Shown here piece by piece: positions 8,614-14,512 of a stretch of DNA of 17,392 bases (its first letter is position 1; each line of letters opens with the position of its first letter). The notes under the pieces were generated by a model. The model saw only the letters and a list, made by a program, of their open reading frames with translations, had not been told where the DNA came from and did no database searches. This stretch comes from Chloroflexota bacterium (GTDB lineage Bacteria; Chloroflexota; Limnocylindria; QHBO01), in contig VBKA01000054.1 of NCBI GenBank assembly GCA_005879815.1, forward strand, positions 1 through 17,392, written 5' to 3'. The position numbers and the translations under genes are program-made.

Positions 8614-8658
8614 GTCATCCCTCGCTTCGTTATTCCTCGCCTAGTCATTCCTCGCTTA
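8614..8658 (-). repeat. Three tandem imperfect 15-bp repeats filling the gap between two oxidoreductase genes
   Basis: On the plus strand the units are GTCATCCCTCGCTTC (8614-8628), GTTATTCCTCGCCTA (8629-8643) and GTCATTCCTCGCTTA (8644-8658). On the coding (minus) strand each carries GCGAGG, a Shine-Dalgarno-like core. The last copy on that strand provides the ribosome site of the dehydrogenase, and the first contains the TAA stop of the aldo/keto reductase. The repeat occupies essentially the whole intergenic space. Confidence 0.85.
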
Positions 8659-9633
8659 CACGCTCTCGGGCACCGGTCCGCCGACCGGCACCTCACCGCG
8701 GGTGATCTTCTCGATATGGGCCAGGTCGTCGGGTGAGAGACGCACCTCTGCCGCAGGCAGCGTGGCGCTGATCTGGTCGGGTGTTCGTGCGCCGACGATC
8801 GCAACGTGGACCGCGGGATTGGCCAGGGTCCATGCGATTGCGAGCCTCGCGACGGTCGTCCCACGCTCGGCGGCGAAAGCCTTGAGCTCCTCGACGATCC
8901 GCAGGTTGCGGCGGAACGTGTCCCCACGGAAGAGGTCGCTGTTTGCGCGCCAGTCCCCGGGCGCGAACGCGATGTCCTGCGTCATCCGGCCGGTCAGGAG
9001 CCCATGGGCCATCGGTCCATAGACCAGGACGCCAATGCCGTGCTCGGCCGTGTAGGGCAGGACCGAATCCTCGATCTCGCGTCGGAACAGGTGGTAGGGC
9101 GGCTGGAGGGCGTCGAGCGGCCTGGATTGCTGGAAGGCGGCCATCTGTCGCGCGTCGTAGTTCGAGACGCCCACGTGGCGGACCTTGCCCTCCCGGACGA
9201 AGTCGTCGAGCGCCTCGGCGGTCTCCGAGAACGGCGTCGCCGGATCCGGCCAGTGAACCTGGTAAAGGTCGACGTAGTCGGTCCCCAGGAAGCGGAGGCT
9301 CGCCTCGAGGTCGCCTCGCAGGGCGCCGGCGCTGCTGTCCCTCGCCATCTGGCCGTTCGGGTCGCGCCGCAGGCCACCCTTGGTGGCGATGACGAGCTCG
9401 TCGCGCCGCGAGCGCAGCTCTGGCTCGAGTGCCTCGCCGAGAAGCCGCTCGGCGGCACCGAAGCCGTAAGCGCGAGCCGTATCGAACAGCGTGACGCCCC
9501 GATCGAGGGCGCTGCGAGCGGCGGCAATCGCTGCCTTGCGGTCGACGCTGCCCCAGTCGCCACCAGAGGACCAGTTACCAAACGCGATGCGGGAGACTCG
9601 CGGCCCTCGCAGGCCGAGCTGAACGTATTCCAT
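8656..9633 (-). CDS. Aldo/keto reductase
   Basis: NAD(P)H-dependent reductase of carbonyl substrates, TIM-barrel fold, cytoplasmic. It has 325 residues from ATG 9633, preceded by an AGG at fair spacing. The catalytic tetrad is complete: Asp51 and Tyr56 (FDTARAYG), Lys85 (IATKGG) and His127 (YQVHWPD). Other AKR hallmarks are ERLLGEAL, GKVRHVGVSNYDARQM, the YGPMAHGLLTG barrel strand, and the cofactor-binding IVGARTPDQI near the C-terminus. The substrate is unknown. It is first in a likely operon with a beta-hydroxyacid dehydrogenase and a VIT-family transporter, and it faces a divergent LysR-type regulator 110 bp away, which is the natural candidate to control it. Confidence 0.93.
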   Translation of the reverse strand: MEYVQLGLRGPRVSRIAFGNWSSGGDWGSVDRKAAIAAARSALDRGVTLFDTARAYGFGAAERLLGEALEPELRSRRDELVIATKGGLRRDPNGQMARDSSAGALRGDLEASLRFLGTDYVDLYQVHWPDPATPFSETAEALDDFVREGKVRHVGVSNYDARQMAAFQQSRPLDALQPPYHLFRREIEDSVLPYTAEHGIGVLVYGPMAHGLLTGRMTQDIAFAPGDWRANSDLFRGDTFRRNLRIVEELKAFAAERGTTVARLAIAWTLANPAVHVAIVGARTPDQISATLPAAEVRLSPDDLAHIEKITRGEVPVGGPVPESV

Positions 9634-9690
9634 CAGTTGTACCTCGCTGAACTTCCATCACGGCACCCAGACTGGCGCGTGTGGACTATC

Positions 9691-9721
9691 CTGTCCAACA
9701 GAAGATTCCGATCTGATTCAG
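9691..9721. promoter_or_regulatory. Two short dyads in the divergent regulator/reductase gap, candidate LysR-type operator
   Basis: CTGTCCAACAG (9691-9701, 4-bp arms extending imperfectly to TCCTGT/ACAGAA) and CTGATTCAG (9713-9721, 4-bp arms around T) lie 22 bp apart, centre to centre, about two helical turns. They are the only clear dyads in the 110-bp gap between the aldo/keto reductase and the LysR-type gene. This fits paired recognition and activation sites of a LysR tetramer, but neither is a clean T-N11-A box. Confidence 0.4.
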
Positions 9722-9743
9722 CACCGATGGAGATGAGGTATCC

Positions 9744-10631
9744 GTGGAGCTTCGTCAGCTCGAGCACTTCATCGCGGTGGCCGAGGTACGCCACTTCACG
9801 CGCGCGGCGGAGCGGGTCTCGATCGTCCAATCCGGGCTCTCAGCTTCCATTCGGGCCCTGGAGGCCGAGCTGGGAGCCGATCTCTTCGTGCGCAGCACCC
9901 GGCGCGTCTCGCTCACGGCGGCCGGCCAGGCACTGCTGCCGGAGGCGCGCCGGGCGTTGGCCGCATCTCGCGCTGGGCGCGACGCGGTCCTGGCCGTGGA
10001 GGGACTCGAGCGGGGTGAGCTCTCGGTGGGGATGTCGCAGGTCCTGCCGCCAAGCGTCGACCTTCCGGCGATCATCGCCGAGTTTCAGGCTACGTATCCG
10101 GGCATCGAGCTGCGGCTGTGGCAGGCCGGTCCTGCCGCCCAGTTCGATGCCTTGCGGGAGGGCCGCGTGGATCTGAGCTTCATCCCGCTCATCGATTCCC
10201 CGGAGGCGGGCTTGGAAGTCACCCCGCTCCACACCGATCGCCTGGTCTTCGCCTGCGCCCTCGACCATCACCTCGCGTCGCGGCGGCGGATCCACCTGCG
10301 GGACATCACCCAACTCCCGTTCGTGGACCTGCCGCCCGAATGGACGGTCCGACAGCTCGTGGACCGCGCGTTTGCCGCCGCCGCGCTTCAGCGACGCGGC
10401 GCGATCGAGGTCAACGACGTCAACACCTGTCTTGAGCTCGTGCGCCGAGGCGTCGGGGTCACGATCCTCCCGGAGTCGGCCCAGGCACGCACGGAGGCGG
10501 TCGCCTTCCGGCCCCTCGCACGACGGCTTCTGTGGAACCTTGTCGTCGCCCGGACGGCGGGTGGGCCTGGGAACCCCGCAGCGCGCGAGCTATTGCGGCG
10601 GGTGCTCCGCACCAGCGCCCCGGTCGGTTAG
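9744..10631 (+). CDS. LysR-type transcriptional regulator
   Basis: DNA-binding regulator of 295 residues starting at GTG 9744, with GAGG six bases ahead. The N-terminal winged helix-turn-helix spans about residues 1-60: MELRQLEHFIAVAEVRHFTR, then AAERVSIVQSGLSASIRALE and LGADLFVRSTRRVSLTAAG, a textbook LysR head. The remainder, from about residue 90 (GELSVGMSQVLPPSVDLPAI), is the periplasmic-binding-protein-like effector domain, with LELVRRGVGVTILPES near the end. It is transcribed divergently from the aldo/keto reductase gene, so by the usual LysR arrangement it probably regulates that operon and itself. The ligand is unknown. Confidence 0.95.
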   Translation: MELRQLEHFIAVAEVRHFTRAAERVSIVQSGLSASIRALEAELGADLFVRSTRRVSLTAAGQALLPEARRALAASRAGRDAVLAVEGLERGELSVGMSQVLPPSVDLPAIIAEFQATYPGIELRLWQAGPAAQFDALREGRVDLSFIPLIDSPEAGLEVTPLHTDRLVFACALDHHLASRRRIHLRDITQLPFVDLPPEWTVRQLVDRAFAAAALQRRGAIEVNDVNTCLELVRRGVGVTILPESAQARTEAVAFRPLARRLLWNLVVARTAGGPGNPAARELLRRVLRTSAPVG

Positions 10632-10657
10632 GCCTGGCCGACCGTCACAAACCAGGC
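10632..10657. terminator. Possible bidirectional hairpin between the LysR-type gene and the convergent gene remnant
   Basis: GCCTGG (10632-10637) pairs with CCAGGC (10652-10657) across a 14-nt loop, directly after the TAG of the LysR-type gene. There is no U-tract and the stem is only 6 bp, so this is weak. Confidence 0.3.
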
Positions 10658-10823
10658 TTGAAGATCATGTCCCAGACGGCGACGACGAGGACCAGAAGCA
10701 CCAGGCGGTAGCCGAGGATCCAGCGGTCGAGAAGGAGCCGCCCCCGGCCTGCATCAATCCGTCACCTACCCACACGATCGCGCCGAGGACGTGCCCAACG
10801 TGAAGCGAGGGTTCCAACGTCAT
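10645..10823 (-). pseudogene. Frameshifted, internally shortened remnant of a small membrane-protein gene
   Basis: From ATG 10823 the frame begins MTLEPSLHVGHVLGAIVWVG, a typical first membrane helix of small integral membrane proteins of the DUF2269/CopD-like kind. At about residue 28 it turns into Ser-rich non-membrane sequence and stops at 10665. Switching to another frame at that point restores a second membrane helix, LLLDRWILGYRLVLLVLVVA then VWDMIFKPGL, ending at TGA 10645-10647. The two halves together make only about 58 residues, whereas such proteins usually have three or four helices. The middle is therefore missing as well as frameshifted. The start overlaps the upstream stop as ATGA and has AGGAG ahead, showing it was once an operon member. 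A sequencing error would explain the shift but not the short length. Confidence 0.65.
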
Positions 10824-11470
10824 GTCGCGGCGTCTCCTCGTGACGACCAGCCCGAGTAGCCCTCGCTTCCCTTCTCGCGCTGCCGCTTGGTTGCTGGCTG
10901 ACTGTTCGCCGGGTGGGCGGGCGCCAGCTCGGCGGCAGCGTCCATTGGCCTGTCTCCGCTCATGAAGCGCTCGATCGCGCGCCGCGCGATTGCCGCCGAG
11001 ATCAGCGTCGCAGCCGCCTCGAAGGCCTTCCAAGCGGCCCGGCCGGGCCCTGGTCTCCCCTCCGCCATCTCCTTGGCCAGCAGCCGGGCGCGTTTCTTGT
11101 CGGTCGGCTCGGCCCGCCAGCGCTGGAGCTCCTCCGCGAGCGTTCGCCGCGCATCCTCAGCCCGCGGCCCGACCGTCTCGCTGGCAGTGTCGACCCATCG
11201 CTGCAGGGCCTTGGGAAGCGTGTCGTATGCCTGCTCGACGCGCGTGGGAGCGATCCTTCGCCGCGCGGCCCGGAGCAGCCGAACGGGACCCCCAACGGCC
11301 AGGAAGATGGCGCCGGCCGCGAGACCGCCGACGACGACCGGGTTCTCGCGAATCTTGGCTCGGACATCGAGAGCTCGGCGCACGCGAGCTTGCAGCCGCT
11401 CGGCGGTGCGTTCCAGGTCGGCGCGCTGCGCGCTGACCTCTACTCGCGTTTCAGCAAGCGTTTCGCCCAT
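10820..11470 (-). CDS. DUF3618-like single-pass membrane protein
   Basis: Protein of 216 residues from ATG 11470 (MGETLAETRVEVSAQRADLE), with GGAGG ahead. The in-frame extension to 11611 overlaps the neighbour and is discarded. The N-terminal 45 residues form a charged amphipathic helix (RADLERTAERLQARVRRALD), then KIRENPVVVGGLAAGAIFLA, a membrane segment at about 46-65, then an Arg-rich cytoplasmic part. This matches the DUF3618/YqjD-like pattern of an amphipathic helix before one membrane anchor with the N-P-hydrophobic signature. It overlaps the holin-like gene by 31 nt and the pseudogene by 4 nt (ATGA). By analogy with E. coli yqjD-yqjE, the pair may act together at the membrane, perhaps with ribosomes or in stress; that is inference. 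Confidence 0.65.
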   Translation of the reverse strand: MGETLAETRVEVSAQRADLERTAERLQARVRRALDVRAKIRENPVVVGGLAAGAIFLAVGGPVRLLRAARRRIAPTRVEQAYDTLPKALQRWVDTASETVGPRAEDARRTLAEELQRWRAEPTDKKRARLLAKEMAEGRPGPGRAAWKAFEAAATLISAAIARRAIERFMSGDRPMDAAAELAPAHPANSQPATKRQREKGSEGYSGWSSRGDAAT

Positions 11471-11844
11471 GCCACGTCCTCCTGAACCGAAGCTCGCGTC
11501 TCCGGAAGGGTGAATCGGTCCTTGGCGGAGATCAAACGCCGAACCCCTGCCCACGCGAAGAGTCCCACCAAGATCACGAACACGACCACGAAGATGAGGG
11601 CGCTCAGCCACCAGGGCAGCCAGAGGGCAACCACCGCGATCAGGAGCACCACAAGGGCAATCAGGAACAGGAGTGCAAAGGCGAAGGCGAGGCCCAGGAA
11701 GACAGCCCCGCGCCCGACCCGGCTAACGCCCTCGCCGACCTCCTGCCGTGCGCTCGTGATCTCCGTGCGCACGAGACCGATGACGCCTCGCACCAGCTCC
11801 CGCACCAGTCCGACGATGCTCTCGCGCCCGGCATCGCTGGTCAT
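11440..11844 (-). CDS. Holin superfamily III/YqjE-like (Act_HolIII/DUF1469-type) membrane protein
   Basis: Small membrane protein of 134 residues from ATG 11844, with GGAG five bases ahead. An N-terminal amphipathic region (SIVGLVRELVRGVIGLVRTE ITSARQEV) is followed by two tightly spaced membrane helices at about residues 46-75 and 77-99 (FLGLAFAFALLFLIALVVLL, WLPWWLSALIFVVVFVILVG). A charged C-terminal tail ends AKRLLKRE. This is the layout of the YqjE/phage holin superfamily III group; despite the name there is no phage context here and no lysin. The last 31 nt are read in another frame as the start of the DUF3618-like gene, so the two are translationally coupled. Confidence 0.75.
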   Translation of the reverse strand: MTSDAGRESIVGLVRELVRGVIGLVRTEITSARQEVGEGVSRVGRGAVFLGLAFAFALLFLIALVVLLIAVVALWLPWWLSALIFVVVFVILVGLFAWAGVRRLISAKDRFTLPETRASVQEDVAWAKRLLKRE

Positions 11845-11876
11845 GAGGTCTCCTGTTGGGGATGGAACGGTGGCCG

Positions 11877-11882
11877 ATTCTA
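11877..11882 (-). promoter_or_regulatory. Candidate extended -10 (TGG-TAGAAT) for the holin-like operon
   Basis: The minus strand reads CGCTGGTAGAATCGG. TG one base before TAGAAT makes an extended -10, which does not need a strong -35. The start codon at 11844 lies about 33 nt downstream, with the Shine-Dalgarno between. Confidence 0.5.
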
Positions 11883-11942
11883 CCAGCGGGACCCGTGCAA
11901 GCCCGGGACCAAGGGATGCCGGACGCCTCGTCCGGACTCCTC

Positions 11943-11948
11943 TAGACT
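11943..11948 (+). promoter_or_regulatory. Candidate -10 (TAGACT) placing transcription start at the DUF3105 start codon
   Basis: CTCTAGACTTGCGCGCCGATG leaves only 9 nt between the hexamer and the ATG at 11958. A start site about 7 nt after the -10 would give a leaderless or near-leaderless mRNA. No Shine-Dalgarno is present in this interval, which agrees. Confidence 0.45.
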
Positions 11949-11957
11949 TGCGCGCCG

Positions 11958-12599
11958 ATGGCGAAGCGGCGCACCTCGCAGGTCCAACGTCGACCCCGCG
12001 CCAGCGAGCAGGCCATGACCCGACGCGTGGGCACCGCGCGAAGTGCCCGGCTCGACTGGCGGGTCGTGGCGCTCGCCGGCGCGATCGTAGTGGCCATCGC
12101 GGTCGTGGCGATAGCACTCCTCGTTTCGAGCGGCGACAAGAAGTATCAGGGCATCTTGGAGCCGAACGGCGGCGGCCAGCACGTGGCGGTGGGCACCTTC
12201 CCGACCTACAACTCGACACCGGCGACATCGGGTCCCCATTGGAACCAGCCGGGCGTGGCGCCGATGAACTGGGGGGTCTACACCACCGCCGTTCCGGAGC
12301 CAGCGGTCGTGCACAACCTCGAGCATGGCGGGATCGTGATCTGGTACCAGGCTTCCAAGGTTTCCGCGGATGAGGTGGCCAAGCTGACCGACTTCGTGAA
12401 TGCCCAGGTCCACACGTCACAGTTCAAGTTCATCCTGTCGCCGTGGACCGGCAAGGACTTCGGGCACCCCATCGCCGTGACGGCGTGGCGCTACCTCCTC
12501 TACCTGGACTCGGCTGATACGGAGGGAATTGGCGCCTTCGCGGACCTGCACTACGGGAAGTCGCCGGAGCCCCTGGGCGGGCCGGCCCAGCCCGCCTAG
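11958..12599 (+). CDS. DUF3105 membrane-anchored protein
   Basis: Protein of 213 residues with a basic cytoplasmic N-terminus (MAKRRTSQVQRRPRAS), one membrane anchor at about residues 36-57 (VVALAGAIVVAIAVVAIALL) and an extracytoplasmic domain. The DUF3105 hallmarks are TSGPHW (90-95), WGVYTTAVPEP, and VHNLEHGGIVIWY (118-130). Conserved His residues (94, 119, 123, 170) could bind metal, but the family's function is not established. It is read divergently from the holin-like operon and followed 56 nt later by tRNA-Lys. There is no Shine-Dalgarno upstream; see the -10 element at 11943. Confidence 0.9.
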   Translation: MAKRRTSQVQRRPRASEQAMTRRVGTARSARLDWRVVALAGAIVVAIAVVAIALLVSSGDKKYQGILEPNGGGQHVAVGTFPTYNSTPATSGPHWNQPGVAPMNWGVYTTAVPEPAVVHNLEHGGIVIWYQASKVSADEVAKLTDFVNAQVHTSQFKFILSPWTGKDFGHPIAVTAWRYLLYLDSADTEGIGAFADLHYGKSPEPLGGPAQPA

Positions 12600-12619
12600 C
12601 TGCCGCGCCGGAGCGGCGG

Positions 12620-12648
12620 TTGACGCTCGAAGCACGCTGGGTCATCAT
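12620..12648 (+). promoter_or_regulatory. Candidate promoter of tRNA-Lys
   Basis: TTGACG at 12620-12625 is a good -35. With a 17-bp spacer it points to CATCAT at 12643-12648, a poor -10, 7 nt before the tRNA 5' base. The position is right for tRNA initiation, but the -10 is weak. Confidence 0.4.
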
Positions 12649-12655
12649 CGGCCGC

Positions 12656-12731
12656 GGGCGACTAGCTCAATTGGCAGAGCAAGAGACTCTTAATCTCTAG
12701 GTTCAGGGTTCGAGTCCCTGGTCGCTCACCA
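12656..12731 (+). tRNA. tRNA-Lys (anticodon CUU)
   Basis: A 76-nt tRNA including an encoded CCA. The acceptor stem pairs GGGCGAC with GTCGCTC (one G-U pair), discriminator A. The D-arm is AGCTCAATTGGCAGAGC. The anticodon arm AGAGA-CTCTTAA-TCTCT has anticodon CTT, which reads AAG. The T-arm is CAGGG-TTCGAGT-CCCTG. All positions of the cloverleaf are filled, with a 5-nt variable loop. Confidence 0.97.
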
Positions 12732-12768
12732 CTGTCTGACATGCTCAGTAGGTCATCCCGCGATGCCG

Positions 12769-12794
12769 GGAGGCGCCTCGTGGTAGGCGCCTCC
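12769..12794. terminator. Strong GC hairpin downstream of tRNA-Lys
   Basis: GGAGGCGCC (12769-12777) pairs perfectly over 9 bp with GGCGCCTCC (12786-12794), with an 8-nt loop. It lies 37 nt after tRNA-Lys and between convergent genes. No U-tract follows, so termination efficiency is uncertain. Confidence 0.55.
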
Positions 12795-12840
12795 TAATGG
12801 GGGAGCGCGGCGCGCGGAGTAGCCAGGAGCCTCTCCAGGC

Positions 12841-12865
12841 GAAGCGCCGGCATTCGCCGCGCTTC
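12841..12865. terminator. GC hairpin at the 3' end of the alpha/beta hydrolase gene
   Basis: GAAGCGCCGGC (12841-12851) and GCCGCGCTTC (12856-12865) pair over 10 bp with one bulged base and a four-base ATTC loop. On the minus strand it begins inside the TGA of the hydrolase gene, so it is placed to end or protect that mRNA. It lacks a U-tract. Confidence 0.5.
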
Positions 12866-13658
12866 AAGGCGACGCGACAGGCAGGCCTCTTACAAAAGTG
12901 CCAACGGCGCTTGCGAGCACCTCCGGCCCCTCGTAATGGGCACGATGGCCTTGACCCGGGAGCATCTCGATCTTCGCATCGCTTAGCGTGGCTGCGAGAG
13001 CTACTGCCGCCTGTCCCTGGTCGACGTTCTTTTCGCCGTAAAGCAGGAGAACCGGGATGGCGAGGTCGTGCCAACGAGCCTCGCCGACGGGGTCGGCGCC
13101 CCAGAAGGCGGAATATGCGCGGATCTCGCGCGGCACCACGAGTGCCCCGCCCAAGAGCTCCTGCCACCGAAAGCTCCGGTGGAGCTCCTCGATCGTCGCG
13201 GCTGACTCCCCGTATTCGACGATCTCGGCTCGGCGCCCCGCGACGGCGAGGGCCTCAAGCTCGGGAAGCCACTCGGGCATGACCGTCATGTCGTCGGACG
13301 GATCCGGCCACCCCTCGTACACGATGACGCTGCGGATGGCCGAGCTGACTCTTGCCGCCTCCAGCGCGAGAAAACCACCGAACGAATGCCCGAGCAGGCA
13401 CGCAGGTCGGAGACGCTCGGCCAGCATCACGACATCTTCGACCTCGCGCTCCCCGGCGTACGGGAGCGTGTCCCTGCTGCGTCCGCGTCCGCGGCGATCG
13501 AACGTCACCACCGTGCACGCGGACGAGAGCGCGTTGATGAGCGGAGCCCATGGGGTGTGGTCGCCTCCCGCGCCGTGCACGATCAGCACCACCGGACCGG
13601 AGCCTGACGTCCAATAGGCGATACGCGTGCCGTCCCGCGACGTCGCGAAGCTCGTCAT
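12864..13658 (-). CDS. Alpha/beta-fold hydrolase
   Basis: Serine hydrolase of 264 residues from ATG 13658. A substrate-entry motif VHGAGGDHTPW with the oxyanion HG is at residues 28-29. The nucleophile elbow is GHSFGG (Ser92), the acid is probably Asp213 in YGEKNVDQG, and the base is His238 in GQGHRAHY. FDRRGRGRS (53-61) is the usual loop of this fold. The complete triad implies an active esterase, lipase or haloperoxidase-like enzyme, but the substrate is unknown and neighbours give no pathway. There is no clear Shine-Dalgarno; TAGCTA lies 9 nt before the ATG and would give a leaderless mRNA. It converges with tRNA-Lys and diverges from the secreted-protein gene. Confidence 0.92.
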   Translation of the reverse strand: MTSFATSRDGTRIAYWTSGSGPVVLIVHGAGGDHTPWAPLINALSSACTVVTFDRRGRGRSRDTLPYAGEREVEDVVMLAERLRPACLLGHSFGGFLALEAARVSSAIRSVIVYEGWPDPSDDMTVMPEWLPELEALAVAGRRAEIVEYGESAATIEELHRSFRWQELLGGALVVPREIRAYSAFWGADPVGEARWHDLAIPVLLLYGEKNVDQGQAAVALAATLSDAKIEMLPGQGHRAHYEGPEVLASAVGTFVRGLPVASP

Positions 13659-13667
13659 CCGGAACGA

Positions 13668-13673
13668 TAGCTA
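13668..13673 (-). promoter_or_regulatory. Candidate -10 (TAGCTA) for a leaderless hydrolase mRNA
   Basis: Minus-strand GGTAGCTATCGTTCCGGATG leaves 9 nt between TAGCTA and the start codon. This is the same geometry as the DUF3105 start, and again there is no Shine-Dalgarno. The rest of the 238-bp divergent gap up to 13896 shows no gene I can support. Confidence 0.35.
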
Positions 13674-13896
13674 CCAGTCCCTGCGGGCCGACTGCGGTTC
13701 GCCATGCGCTGTGCGTCCGGAGGCCCTTTCATCCAACCGCTGCGATGGCAGGTCAGCCAGCCTTTCGTTCGGGCACCAGGCCTTCCCATGTGCGCGACAC
13801 TGAGATCGTCACGGCCGGGCATGATGACCAGACGGCGCGCGCGGTGGCCTTCAATGGGGCGACCCGGTCAAGGATCCCGCTCCCAGAGGTGTCGAG

Positions 13897-14406
13897 GTGG
13901 TAGTCGTAAGCCGATTTCGGATTCTTCTCCTCGCGATCATTACCGCCGTCGGAATCACGACCGTGCCGGCTGTTGCACTGGCCACGTCCACCGTGTCCTA
14001 TGCCGTCAGCGGCATCGAATACGCCGCGACACCGACCGTCGGCTGGTTTGCTGGAGGCGCGGTCGCGCCAGACGACTTCGGGACGTGGCATGCGATGGTC
14101 GTCCACGGCCCACTGCCCGCCAATCCCGGTGGCACCGCGTCCGTGACCCGCCGATCCTTCGCGCTCGACGGCCAGACCCGGGACCTGGCTGGAGCGATCG
14201 ATGGCGGAACCATCACGCTGCTGACGACCTCGAGCTGCCGAAAGCAGACCTACAGCGTGACGGGGCACCTGACTCTGGCGCCGAGTGGTACCGGCGAAGC
14301 TGCGTTCGCCATGCTCCTCAGCCACTACCGGTTCCGGCTCTTTGGGCGCTGCATCACCTACGCGGCGACCATTCAGGGGAGCGTGACCTTCCAGCTTTCC
14401 GACTAG
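13897..14406 (+). CDS. Secreted protein of unknown family with two cysteines
   Basis: Protein of 169 residues from GTG 13897, with AGAGG seven bases ahead. The N-terminus is a clear Sec signal peptide: RFRI, then a hydrophobic core ILLLAIITAVGITTVP, and an AVALA-TS cleavage site after about residue 29. The mature part (about 140 residues) alternates short hydrophobic strands with Gly/Thr-rich turns, such as SYAVSGIEYAATPTVGWF, GGTITLLTTSS and YAATIQGSVTFQL. This suggests an all-beta barrel or sandwich. Exactly two cysteines (Cys114 in SSCRK, Cys152 in GRCITY) could form one disulfide outside the cell. I recognise no catalytic motif. The next gene, a permease-like protein, starts about 106 nt later with its own ribosome site. 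Confidence 0.75.
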   Translation: MVVVSRFRILLLAIITAVGITTVPAVALATSTVSYAVSGIEYAATPTVGWFAGGAVAPDDFGTWHAMVVHGPLPANPGGTASVTRRSFALDGQTRDLAGAIDGGTITLLTTSSCRKQTYSVTGHLTLAPSGTGEAAFAMLLSHYRFRLFGRCITYAATIQGSVTFQLSD

Positions 14407-14512
14407 GACCACTCTCGGCTGAGGCAACTCCTGGCAAATCGGCACGCGGGTTGCTTCTCCAAGCGGCGGAAGAATTCCGGCCTCGGGAATCATCGGTCCA
14501 GTCGGAGGCAAC

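Noticed and set aside
8806..10176. 456-residue plus-strand frame antisense to the aldo/keto reductase
   Set aside because: It runs antisense through a complete aldo/keto reductase with an intact tetrad and then out of frame into the LysR-type gene. A shadow frame caused by high GC.
11440..11844. A prophage holin, as suggested by the family name
   Set aside because: There is no lysin, integrase, structural gene or attachment site nearby. YqjE/Act_HolIII-type proteins are common chromosomal membrane proteins.
12656..12731. tRNA-Lys as an integration site for a mobile element
   Set aside because: There is no integrase and no repeat of the tRNA 3' end downstream within the window. The following genes look chromosomal.
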